A DNA stretch of 57,817 nt from contig CAJXOH010000009.1 in NCBI GenBank assembly GCA_913057895.1, forward strand, positions 1 to 57,817, in the 5' to 3' direction. Shown one piece after another: positions 35,677-44,122 of the stretch; the stretch's first letter is position 1; every line of letters begins with the position of its first letter. Source of the DNA: an uncultured Bacteroidota bacterium. Lineage in GTDB: Bacteria; Bacteroidota; Rhodothermia; Balneolales; Balneolaceae. The notes beneath the pieces are model-generated. The model worked only from the letters and a program-made list of their open reading frames with translations. It ran no database searches and was not told the origin of the DNA. Made by a program: the position numbers and the translations under genes.

Positions 35677-37277
35677 TTCATTCGAGTCTCTCTCACAGGT
35701 GTAGAGTTCATCCGCTTCGGCCGAAACATCAATGCCTCTGCAACATGATGCGTAGTCACAAAATCTGACCCATCTAAATCAGCAATGGTCTGGGCCACTT
35801 TTAAAAGTCGATGAACGGCACGCATTGATAATCCAAAAGATGTTGCCGCTTGGGAAAGAAGAGGCTCAACCGAAGGGTGTTTTTTTATGGACGTTTTAAT
35901 CTGAGCCGCGGTTAAGGCACTATTTGTGAGCGTGCACCCATATCGGTGGGTTTGCCGGTTCCTAGCCTCTTGAATCTGATCCAACAGCGAGTCTTCATCG
36001 TTCATCAAGTCTTGTTTGTTTTCAGCATTCGATTCAGTGATAGAAGCGACATCCACTCGATCCATCTCAACAAATAGGTCAAATCGGTCTCTCAATGGAC
36101 CACTAATTTTCTCTTGGTAACGAATAGCTCTACGTTGTTGGGCTTCATCCTGTAACAATGAGTCAGGCCACGATCCATCTGGCGATGGGTTCATCGCTGC
36201 AATCACAAGTGCGTTGGCTGGGTACTCAACGGTTCTTTTTTGACGTGTCAATGTAATGACACGGTCCTCAATAGGTTGCCGAAGTGCTTCCAACACATTA
36301 CGTGTAAACTCTGCCAATTCATCCAAAAAAAGCACACCGTGATGCGCAAGCGAACATTCTCCAGGGGTGGCCTTCGGTCCCCCACCCAACAGACTTGCGA
36401 CTGTTGCGGATGTATGGGGAGCGCGAAAGGGGCGCTTTAACTGATGAAAATCACCACCTTGCAGATGATTTCTTTTAGAGGCATCTACCATAGAATGAAT
36501 GGAAAGGACGTCAAGGCGTTCTTCCTCATTCATCGGGGGCATCAAATGCCTCACACTTCTTGCTAACATCGTTTTACCACATCCAGGAGGACCCACCATT
36601 AATGTATGGTGGTGACCGGCAGCGGCAATGACCATCGCTCGTTTTGCAAATGACTGGCCAACAATTCCATCAAAAGGGGGTGATTTGATCTTATTTGGAG
36701 ATCTAGTTTTTGAAGAATTGTCATCACCTGAGTCATGCGAAGTCCCCTTTGGACAGCCGCGATGAAGCCAATCAAATACCTCTCGAAGCGTTGAAATACC
36801 CACGATTTCTAACCCATTGACAAGCGTTGCCTCAGCTACATGGTGTATAGGTAATACGATTCGGGTAAATCCCTGTCGCTTGAGTTCTAAACATATTGGC
36901 AGGACACCACGAACCGACCTACACTCCCCAGAGAGTCCTAACTCACCAATGAACGCCGTTTTGGAAAGAAGAGGGGCGATCCGTTGTATCATGTCCTTAT
37001 GACTTGCCCCATACAACCCCACAGCAATGGGCAGGTCAAATGTGGATCCCTCCTTATGAACATCTGCTGGGGCTAGATTCACGATAATTCGTCCACGCGG
37101 AAATTGAGTGGCAGAAGATTTTAGTGCAGACTCTATCCGTTCTCTTGATTCATTAACGGTACGATCAGGGAGACCGACTAAATAAAAACGTGGCAACCCT
37201 CCTGTGGCATGAACTTCGACTTGAATGAGCGTGCCGCGTACGCCTGTTGGTGTTGCACTCCAAATTTGGACAATCAT
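35673..37277 (-). CDS. comM: ComM/YifB-family AAA+ ATPase (Mg-chelatase-like)
   Basis: 534 residues. The N-terminal ChlI-like domain starts IVQIWSATPTGVRG and has VGLPDRTVNESRERIESAL. The AAA+ core has Walker A GPPGCGKT, Walker B LFLDELAEF and AAMNPSPDGSW; the C-terminal domain has MRAVHRLLKVAQTIADL. In naturally competent species ComM is a branch-migration helicase that promotes integration of incoming DNA. The usual cysteines after the AMNPCPCG motif are replaced by SPDGS. Competence in this organism cannot be judged here. Confidence 0.92.
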   Translation of the reverse strand: MIVQIWSATPTGVRGTLIQVEVHATGGLPRFYLVGLPDRTVNESRERIESALKSSATQFPRGRIIVNLAPADVHKEGSTFDLPIAVGLYGASHKDMIQRIAPLLSKTAFIGELGLSGECRSVRGVLPICLELKRQGFTRIVLPIHHVAEATLVNGLEIVGISTLREVFDWLHRGCPKGTSHDSGDDNSSKTRSPNKIKSPPFDGIVGQSFAKRAMVIAAAGHHHTLMVGPPGCGKTMLARSVRHLMPPMNEEERLDVLSIHSMVDASKRNHLQGGDFHQLKRPFRAPHTSATVASLLGGGPKATPGECSLAHHGVLFLDELAEFTRNVLEALRQPIEDRVITLTRQKRTVEYPANALVIAAMNPSPDGSWPDSLLQDEAQQRRAIRYQEKISGPLRDRFDLFVEMDRVDVASITESNAENKQDLMNDEDSLLDQIQEARNRQTHRYGCTLTNSALTAAQIKTSIKKHPSVEPLLSQAATSFGLSMRAVHRLLKVAQTIADLDGSDFVTTHHVAEALMFRPKRMNSTPVRETRMN

Positions 37278-37477
37278 AGATTCTGAATGGTTGAGTCATA
37301 AACAGATAGGATTACAGCACAACTCTCCACATATCATGGCATTGTTGGCTACACCTATCACACTCTATTCAGAACATGAAATGACCGACACCTTACAAAC
37401 CTGTACCGAAAAATGATTCAGAGAGTGACACCTAATAAATGACACCGATAAATGAAACAGACTGCAGGCTCTCGGAC

Positions 37478-38419
37478 TTATGACTCAGCCAGCCAACGTT
37501 CGGCATCAATTGCAGCCTTGCATCCAGACCCAGCTGCCGTGACCGCTTGGCGATACGTAGCATCCATGGCATCACCACAGGCAAAGACTCCAGGAAGATC
37601 TGTATGGGTCGATTGACCCTTTGTTTGGATGTATCCAACCTCGTCCATCGTTAATACGCCTTTGAATAAATCTGTATTTGGTTTGTGACCAATCGCAACA
37701 AACAAGCCCGTAACCTCATCCATAAGGGTCTCCTCCCCTGTTTTTAGATTGCGAACGGTGAGACCCGTCATCACAGGATCACCATGGACATCCGCAACTT
37801 CTGAATCCCAAATAAAATCGATTTTTGGATTCTCAAACGCTCGGTTTTGCATCGCTTTGGACGCGCGAAGTTCATCTCTACGATGAATCACTGTCACTTT
37901 ACTCGCAAATTTTGTTAAAAATGTAGCTTCCTCCATCGCTGTATCTCCACCTCCCACAACAACGACGTGTTGTTCTCGGAAAAACGCACCATCACATGTT
38001 GCACATGCGCTAACTCCCTTGCCTTTAAGGCGCGTTTCATTCGGCAAGTTCAACCATTTGGCCGAAGCTCCAGTAGAAATAATAATGGCTTTTGCATGAA
38101 GCTCGGTTTTTTCATCAACGGTCAACGTATAGGGATGTTGGTCAAAATCGATATCCGTGACGAACCCATATTGACAATCTGCTCCAAACCGACGAGCCTG
38201 CTCCCTAAAGTCTTCCATCATTTTGGGCCCCATGACTCCTTCGGGGTATCCTGGGTAATTTTCAACATCTGTCGTTTGCATTAATTGACCACCCGGTTCA
38301 GGGCCTTCGATGACCAGGGGGCTTAAATCTGCACGTGCAGCGTACAATGCAGCGGTTAGGCCTGCAGGGCCGCTTCCTACGATTACTACATCAAGTGTCT
38401 TGCCTTGATATTCTTCCAT
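37478..38419 (-). CDS. trxB: Thioredoxin reductase
   Basis: 313 residues. FAD-binding VGSGPAGLTAALYAAR at the N terminus, the redox-active CATC with following DGAFF in the middle, NADPH-binding GGGDTAMEEA, and C-terminal GVFACGDAMDATYRQAVTAAGSG. It transfers electrons from NADPH to thioredoxin in the cytoplasm. It is divergent from the transhydrogenase operon, which makes NADPH, with 60 bases between; shared regulation is plausible. Confidence 0.97.
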   Translation of the reverse strand: MEEYQGKTLDVVIVGSGPAGLTAALYAARADLSPLVIEGPEPGGQLMQTTDVENYPGYPEGVMGPKMMEDFREQARRFGADCQYGFVTDIDFDQHPYTLTVDEKTELHAKAIIISTGASAKWLNLPNETRLKGKGVSACATCDGAFFREQHVVVVGGGDTAMEEATFLTKFASKVTVIHRRDELRASKAMQNRAFENPKIDFIWDSEVADVHGDPVMTGLTVRNLKTGEETLMDEVTGLFVAIGHKPNTDLFKGVLTMDEVGYIQTKGQSTHTDLPGVFACGDAMDATYRQAVTAAGSGCKAAIDAERWLAES

Positions 38420-38479
38420 TTGAACTGAATCTTTCGTTACTTTGTTTCACCATAAAGGTACGAAAAATCACTAGCCGCT

Positions 38480-39649
38480 TTGACACAAGATCCATCCTCT
38501 TCTTCCTCAAATTCCTCTATCCTGCTGGCGATTCTACACGAGGCCAAAGATGGAGAAACAAGGGTCGCAATGACCCCAGATGTGGTCAAGCAATGGGTCG
38601 ATAAAGGAATACAAATTGTCGTAGAAACAGGAGCTGGTGCGCTGGCAAGTTGTACTGATGCCGCTTACAAAGAAGCAGGCGCAACTATTGCCAAAACAGC
38701 GAAGGAAGCTACTGCTAAGGCTGATATTCTTGCTGCCCTACACATGCCTTCGGCCGATGTTTTAGAGTCATTGCCAAAAGGTGCGTTAGTGATCAGTTTT
38801 GTATGGGGGCTTGCCCATCCAGAGAGAATCAAGGAGTTCACGAAGCGAGGACTCCATGCCTTGTCAATGGATGCCATTCCAAGAACCAGTCGAGCACAAA
38901 CCATGGATGCACTATCCTCCATGAGTAACATTGCTGGGTACAAAGCCGTGCTGATCGCTGCTTCTACTTTGGATCGTTATCTCCCTATGATGATGACGGC
39001 TGCCGGGACTGTACCTCCAGCCAAGGCATTAATTGTTGGAGCGGGGGTTGCTGGTCTTCAAGCGATTGCAACAGCAAAACGGTTAGGCGCAGTCGTGGAA
39101 GCGTATGATATTCGTCCTGTGGTAAAAGAACAGGTTCAAAGCTTGGGAGCCAAATTCGTAGATATTCCCCTAGAAGAAGAGGATACTGAATCCAGTGGAG
39201 GGTATGCCAAAGAGCTCAGTGATCGTAACAAAGAAATTCAACGAGAAACGTTGGCAAAACATGTCGCTAAGTCAGATATCGTGATCACAACAGCACTAAT
39301 TCCAGGTCGCCCAGCTCCAAAACTATTGTTTGAGGATATGGTTGAAGCCATGGGTGAAGGGGCTGTCATTGTGGATCTTGCAGCTGAGCAAGGTGGCAAT
39401 TGTGTCTATACCAAACCTAATGAAACCGTGATTGAGCATGGGGTTAAGATTGTTGGACCCGTAAATTTACCTGCTACACTAGGGTATCATGCCTCCCAGC
39501 TTTACGCAAAGAATATCCACGCATTGCTTCAATTGGTTGTGCAAGAGGGCGCTGTTCAACTCGACATGAGTGACGATATCATCGAGGCCGCCCTTATTAC
39601 TGCGGAAAAACCTGCAGAAAAGCCTTCTGAACCCTCCAAAACGAGCTAA
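38480..39649 (+). CDS. pntAA: NAD(P) transhydrogenase subunit alpha, NAD-binding part
   Basis: 389 residues from a TTG at 38480; no in-frame ATG precedes the conserved sequence. A Ser-rich N terminus leads into the alanine dehydrogenase/PNT fold: LLAILHEAKDGETRVAMTPD, ALSMDAIPRTSRAQTMDALSSMSNIAGYKAV, and the NAD-binding VGAGVAGLQAIATAKRLGA. It is domain I of the proton-pumping transhydrogenase, which reduces NADP with NADH using the proton gradient. Separate AA and AB polypeptides are common outside enteric bacteria. Confidence 0.95.
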   Translation: MTQDPSSSSSNSSILLAILHEAKDGETRVAMTPDVVKQWVDKGIQIVVETGAGALASCTDAAYKEAGATIAKTAKEATAKADILAALHMPSADVLESLPKGALVISFVWGLAHPERIKEFTKRGLHALSMDAIPRTSRAQTMDALSSMSNIAGYKAVLIAASTLDRYLPMMMTAAGTVPPAKALIVGAGVAGLQAIATAKRLGAVVEAYDIRPVVKEQVQSLGAKFVDIPLEEEDTESSGGYAKELSDRNKEIQRETLAKHVAKSDIVITTALIPGRPAPKLLFEDMVEAMGEGAVIVDLAAEQGGNCVYTKPNETVIEHGVKIVGPVNLPATLGYHASQLYAKNIHALLQLVVQEGAVQLDMSDDIIEAALITAEKPAEKPSEPSKTS

Positions 39650-39658
39650 TTCACTCCT

Positions 39659-39961
39659 ATGGACCTAATCTTTAACCTTTTTGTCTTTGTATTAGCCTCA
39701 TTCGTTGGATTTGAGCTAATATCTAAGGTACCACCTACCCTTCATACACCCTTAATGTCGGGAGCGAATGCCATCTCTGGGATCACCCTTATTGGCGCCG
39801 TTTTAATCACTGGAAGCCTTCCTCTATTACTCCCTGAATCCACTGCTGATTGGGTGGTAGGAATCCTTGGATTCCTAGCCATCGTCTTTGCCACAGTAAA
39901 TGTGGTGGGTGGCTTTATGGTCACAGATCGGATGCTAGAAATGTTTAAAAAGAAAAAATAA
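39659..39961 (+). CDS. pntAB: NAD(P) transhydrogenase subunit alpha, membrane part
   Basis: 100 residues with three hydrophobic segments and the family stretch KVPPTLHTPLMSGANAISGITLIGA. It is the short membrane subunit that joins PntAA to the membrane domain. It starts nine bases after pntAA and ends three bases before pntB, so the three genes form one operon. Confidence 0.95.
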   Translation: MDLIFNLFVFVLASFVGFELISKVPPTLHTPLMSGANAISGITLIGAVLITGSLPLLLPESTADWVVGILGFLAIVFATVNVVGGFMVTDRMLEMFKKKK

Positions 39962-39964
39962 GCC

Positions 39965-41380
39965 ATGGGCGCTGAAACCACTTCATTTCTGGATTCCGCG
40001 ATCATGTTGCTGTACTTGGTCGCGACAAGTTTCTTCATCCTTGGCATTAAACGGTTAGGATCAGCTGCGACGGCTCGCTCCGGAAACCAATTGGCGGCCA
40101 TCGGGATGCTACTTGGTGTAGCTGTCACATTATTTGACCAGCAAATCTTGCGCTATGAGTGGATTGTTGCGGGTATGGTGCTTGGGGGACTGATTGGCGC
40201 TGTACTTGCTCGATCGGTTGCCATGACATCCATGCCAGAACTTGTAGCATTGTTCAATGGGTTAGGTGGTGCGGCGTCTGCTCTTGTTGCATGGGGAGAG
40301 TGGGAACGTGTAGGTGCAGCTGGACTTGGGCCCGACGCATTGGTTACGATTGGATTAAGCTTACTTATTGGTTCTATCACACTCACAGGTTCGTTGATGG
40401 CCTTCGGGAAACTCAATGGCTTTATCACTGGAAAACCCATCACATTTCCAGCTCAGAATGTGCTAACCGTTGTATTAATGGTGGGCATGTTAGTTGCTTC
40501 TGGATTATTTGCTTGGAATCCATCCATAGAAATGCTTTTCTGGATCATTCTAGGGGGCTCTTTGTTGTTGGGTGTCTTAACTGTATTACCCATTGGTGGT
40601 GCAGACATGCCCGTCGTAATTTCTTTGCTGAATTCGTACTCAGGGCTCGCAGCTTCGATGGCTGGGTTTGTATTGAACAACCCACTACTAATTGTTTCAG
40701 GAGCACTTGTTGGAGCTGCTGGCTTGATCCTTACCAATATCATGTGCGTAGCGATGAACCGATCGTTACTCAATGTCCTTTTTGGTGGTTTTGGCGGCGG
40801 TGATTCGTCACCAGCCATGGAAGGTGCTGGACCCGCAACAGACATGATCATCAAAGAAACAAGTGCTGATGATATTGCCATTCAGTGTGGGTATGCTAGC
40901 AAAGTTGTGATTGTACCAGGATATGGGTTGGCTGTGGCGCAGGCACAGCATGTCGTCAAAGAGGTTGCAACACTTCTCGAGCAAAAAGGCGTTGAGGTCC
41001 TTTATGGAATTCACCCCGTTGCTGGGCGTATGCCAGGTCACATGAATGTCCTGCTTGCGGAGGCTGATGTTCCGTATGATCAGCTCTACGATATGGAGCA
41101 AATTAATAGCGAATTTTCCACAACCGACGTGGTGCTTATAATCGGCGCGAATGATGTGGTAAACCCTGCAGCCAAATCAAACCCAGGCTCACCGATTTAT
41201 GGGATGCCTGTACTGAATGTTCAGGAAGCAGGACGAACCATCGTCTTCAAGAGAAGTCTCAAGCCTGGATTTGCGGGGATTGAGAACGAGCTCTTCGGTG
41301 CGGAGCAAAACCAGATGTTCTTTGGGGATGCGAAGAAGTCACTTCAAGATCTCGTGCGAGCCTTGAAGGAGAACGAATAA
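39965..41380 (+). CDS. pntB: NAD(P) transhydrogenase subunit beta
   Basis: 471 residues. About eight or nine membrane helices form the proton channel, followed by the NADP-binding domain III with VVIVPGYGLAVAQAQH, GIHPVAGRMPGHMNVLLAEA, IIGANDVVNPAA and GMPVLNV. With PntAA and PntAB it couples proton entry to NADPH formation. It is the last gene of the operon, converging with the MFS transporter gene across seven bases. Confidence 0.97.
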   Translation: MGAETTSFLDSAIMLLYLVATSFFILGIKRLGSAATARSGNQLAAIGMLLGVAVTLFDQQILRYEWIVAGMVLGGLIGAVLARSVAMTSMPELVALFNGLGGAASALVAWGEWERVGAAGLGPDALVTIGLSLLIGSITLTGSLMAFGKLNGFITGKPITFPAQNVLTVVLMVGMLVASGLFAWNPSIEMLFWIILGGSLLLGVLTVLPIGGADMPVVISLLNSYSGLAASMAGFVLNNPLLIVSGALVGAAGLILTNIMCVAMNRSLLNVLFGGFGGGDSSPAMEGAGPATDMIIKETSADDIAIQCGYASKVVIVPGYGLAVAQAQHVVKEVATLLEQKGVEVLYGIHPVAGRMPGHMNVLLAEADVPYDQLYDMEQINSEFSTTDVVLIIGANDVVNPAAKSNPGSPIYGMPVLNVQEAGRTIVFKRSLKPGFAGIENELFGAEQNQMFFGDAKKSLQDLVRALKENE

Positions 41381-41387
41381 ACGCTAC

Positions 41388-42680
41388 TCATGTTTCAATA
41401 GCGTCCACTCTGTACCGTCGCATTGACAGTAAGAAGGCTCCCAATGCTAGGATGGATGCACTCACAATCACGACTGATAAGGCAATAGGAAGAGATTGAT
41501 TGCCAAACCCTTGCGAGGTAAAGGTGTCGGCAAGGAATCCTGCTAAGGCTGGTCCAATCCCAAGGCCCACCATTGAAATCACAAATAGATAGAGTGCACT
41601 TGCCTGTCCACGTACCGATCCAGGTACATACATCTGAATAAGACCTGCGGCTAAGCCGTTGTACGATGAGCACAACCAAAGCCCCATACCGAACAACCAA
41701 AACGTGACCATTGGAGACTCAGCAAAAACACCCATTACATAACATGGCACCCCTATTAATGCCACCAATGCGGGGATGTACCTTAAGGCTCCAGACCGAT
41801 TTGCTAAGCGGTCAGACCATGTTCCAGAGATAATATTTGTGGCAGCTACCCCAAAGAAAAACCACCCTAGCATAGGGATAAGGTCAGATCGGTTATGCGT
41901 TTCAGCAAGGATACTTCCCATGAAGGCGAGCATCGTATACCCAATGACAGCCATGGCCGAGAAACCCACCAAATGAAGCCATATCGATGGATTCATGAAC
42001 CATGCAGAAGATCCAGGTCTGTTAGATTCGGAGACGATGACAGACGCATCATCGTTACGTTTCCCGACGTCTGTTTTTTGTTGCCTAGCGCTACCTTCAC
42101 GCTCTATCAAAGACGTACCAACCACCCCTATTGCAGCTGCAATCAGAAATCCAGGTGCTGCAACAATGGCCATCGCCCAGCGCCAGTCCATCCATTGTGC
42201 CACGGATCCACCCACTAGAAATGAGAGGGCAATCCCTACAAAAATAGCTGAGGAGTACAGGGAAAACACAGTTGTACGGCTGGAGACATCAAATCGATCA
42301 GCCATGTATGCGTGCACTGCCGGGCTCAACATCGATTGAAAGACCCCCAAAGCCAAACGGCCGGCCACCAACATCCCAAACGACTGCGCAAAGGCACCTG
42401 ACAACGATGCAGCACTCCAACCCAAAATACCTATGGTAATGAGTCCTATCCGCGACCATCGATCCGCCAACCAACCCATCACCAATCCACTCAGAGCATA
42501 CACCACAGAAAACGCTGTTCCGTACAAAAGCCCGAGTTGAAACTGCGATAGTTCAAATACCTCACGGATCACCGATCCATTCACCGCCACGATTTGACGG
42601 TTCATGAAACTCAGAACATAGGCCAGGGCAAAGAGACCCAAAGGAACCCAAGTCGAGATTGAATGGTTTCGTTCATACAT
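41388..42680 (-). CDS. MFS transporter, unknown substrate
   Basis: 430 residues from the ATG at 42680; the longer frame overlaps nth. Twelve hydrophobic segments and the MFS loop motif GWLADRWSRIG between helices 2 and 3. The resemblance is to the spinster-like/anion:cation symporter group (LAYVLSFMNRQIV near the N terminus). The central loop between helices 6 and 7 is hydrophilic. Divergent from nth with only 23 bases between starts, so promoters must overlap the coding sequences. The substrate is not identifiable. Confidence 0.88.
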   Translation of the reverse strand: MYERNHSISTWVPLGLFALAYVLSFMNRQIVAVNGSVIREVFELSQFQLGLLYGTAFSVVYALSGLVMGWLADRWSRIGLITIGILGWSAASLSGAFAQSFGMLVAGRLALGVFQSMLSPAVHAYMADRFDVSSRTTVFSLYSSAIFVGIALSFLVGGSVAQWMDWRWAMAIVAAPGFLIAAAIGVVGTSLIEREGSARQQKTDVGKRNDDASVIVSESNRPGSSAWFMNPSIWLHLVGFSAMAVIGYTMLAFMGSILAETHNRSDLIPMLGWFFFGVAATNIISGTWSDRLANRSGALRYIPALVALIGVPCYVMGVFAESPMVTFWLFGMGLWLCSSYNGLAAGLIQMYVPGSVRGQASALYLFVISMVGLGIGPALAGFLADTFTSQGFGNQSLPIALSVVIVSASILALGAFLLSMRRYRVDAIET

Positions 42681-42703
42681 TAGGGCAAAGTACACAACCC
42701 CAC

Positions 42704-43444
42704 ATGAAAAAAGCACGCAAAACACGGGCACAAAAAGATCGAGCGGAAGCGCTCTTGGCAGATCTGTACGCTGAGTATCCAAATCCTCATTGCGAACTTA
42801 TTCACAGTAATGCCTTTGAACTGCTTTGTGCAACGATTCTAAGTGCTCAATGCACGGATGTCCGCGTGAATTTGGTTACCCCGGCTCTTTTTGAGGCATA
42901 CCCTACTCCCCAGTTGATGGCAGAGGCCCCACTAGAGCATTTGGAAGAACTCGTTCGTACGACAGGCTTTTACAAGAACAAAGCAAAGTCTTTAAAGGAA
43001 ACTGCACACTCACTGGTACAAAACTTCAACGGTGAGGTGCCGCAAACGATGGATGAGCTCCTTACCCTAAGAGGGGCCGCACGTAAGACCGCCAATGTTG
43101 TCCTTGGCAATGCATTCAATATCAATGTAGGAGTTGTTGTTGATACCCATGTCAAACGTTTGGCTTATCGTTTTGGTCTTACGCGTGAAAAAGAGAATAC
43201 TGCACGAATTGAACGGGATTTAATGGGGCTATTCCCGCAGGAAAGTTGGGCAGATTTATCTCATTTAATGATTCATCATGGTCGTGGTCCGTGCAAAGCA
43301 CGCTTTGCCACCCCCTCTTTTCACCCGATTTGTATGAAGTATGGTCGCCGCTGTACGTGTATCAAAGAAGCCCAAAAACAGAGCGAATCTTCATCGTCCA
43401 CACCCGCCACATCGCCTCGCGGACAATCTTCTTCGACATCTTAG
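42704..43444 (+). CDS. nth: Endonuclease III with altered cysteine motif
   Basis: 246 residues from the ATG at 42704. The HhH-GPD fold is clear: FELLCATILSAQCTDVRVN, LLTLRGAARKTANVVLGNAF with the helix-hairpin-helix and catalytic Lys region, VVDTHVKRLAYRFG with the catalytic Asp. Endonuclease III excises oxidised pyrimidines. The normal C-x6-C-x2-C-x5-C iron-sulfur motif is not present; after HHGRGP the four cysteines are spaced C-x12-C-x6-C-x-C, so the standard 4Fe-4S loop is disrupted. The leucine of the usual LPGVG hairpin is also changed to RGAAR. A Ser/Thr-rich tail follows, encoded in the 83 bases that overlap the DPM1-like gene on the other strand. Confidence 0.88.
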   Translation: MKKARKTRAQKDRAEALLADLYAEYPNPHCELIHSNAFELLCATILSAQCTDVRVNLVTPALFEAYPTPQLMAEAPLEHLEELVRTTGFYKNKAKSLKETAHSLVQNFNGEVPQTMDELLTLRGAARKTANVVLGNAFNINVGVVVDTHVKRLAYRFGLTREKENTARIERDLMGLFPQESWADLSHLMIHHGRGPCKARFATPSFHPICMKYGRRCTCIKEAQKQSESSSSTPATSPRGQSSSTS

Positions 43445-44090
43445 AGACACCCTCTTCACGTTCGCGGAAGATGATACTCACCTCAGAAAGGGTAAACCCT
43501 GCTCGCCATGCACGAAAATGGAGCTCGATCTGAAATGCATATCCATTGGATCGTATTTTTGACAAGTCAATGGTTTCCAATACAGCTCTGCGAATACACT
43601 TGAACCCTGCAGTAGTATCTTTTACGGGTAATCCGGTGATCACGCGTGCATACAAATTGGCACTATACGAGAGAATTAAACGCGATAAGGGCCAGTTGAT
43701 AATGGAAATCCCATCCGAGTAACGAGATCCAATTGCTACGTCGCTATGTCCTGCCTCAACCTCTGAGACTAAACGTGGAATGTCTTGTGGAGAATGAGAC
43801 AAGTCTGCATCCATTTCGCAGACATACTCGTACTCTCGTTCAAGAGCATATCGAAAGCCAGCCACATATGCGGTACCCAATCCTTGTTTCCCTTCTCTTT
43901 CCAACAAATGGATCGCTCCTGGATGCTTTTGTTGCCAATCACGTACGACATCGGCTGTACCATCAGGGGATCCATCATCAATGATCAGAACATCTACATC
44001 TCGGTCAAGAGACATGAGCGCTCCTAGGACCCTCGGCACATTCGCTGATTCATTATACGTTGGGATAATTACAAGGGTATCGGAAGCCAT
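43362..44090 (-). CDS. DPM1-like polyprenyl-phosphate glycosyltransferase
   Basis: 242 residues of the GT2 dolichol-phosphate mannose synthase type. LVIIPTYNESANVPRVL and IIDDGSPDGTADVV bind the nucleotide sugar, CEMDADLSHSPQDIP carries the DxD motif, and FREREEGVSKMSKKIVREAMWRVW is the characteristic C-terminal part. No C-terminal membrane helices, so it is the short soluble form. It should transfer mannose or glucose to polyprenyl phosphate on the inner leaflet. It lies 32 bases downstream of the sugar transferase gene on the same strand, consistent with a glycan operon. Confidence 0.92.
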   Translation of the reverse strand: MASDTLVIIPTYNESANVPRVLGALMSLDRDVDVLIIDDGSPDGTADVVRDWQQKHPGAIHLLEREGKQGLGTAYVAGFRYALEREYEYVCEMDADLSHSPQDIPRLVSEVEAGHSDVAIGSRYSDGISIINWPLSRLILSYSANLYARVITGLPVKDTTAGFKCIRRAVLETIDLSKIRSNGYAFQIELHFRAWRAGFTLSEVSIIFREREEGVSKMSKKIVREAMWRVWTMKIRSVFGLL

Positions 44091-44122
44091 GATTGAGTGG
44101 CGTGTGTCTGATCGTCTTTTGC

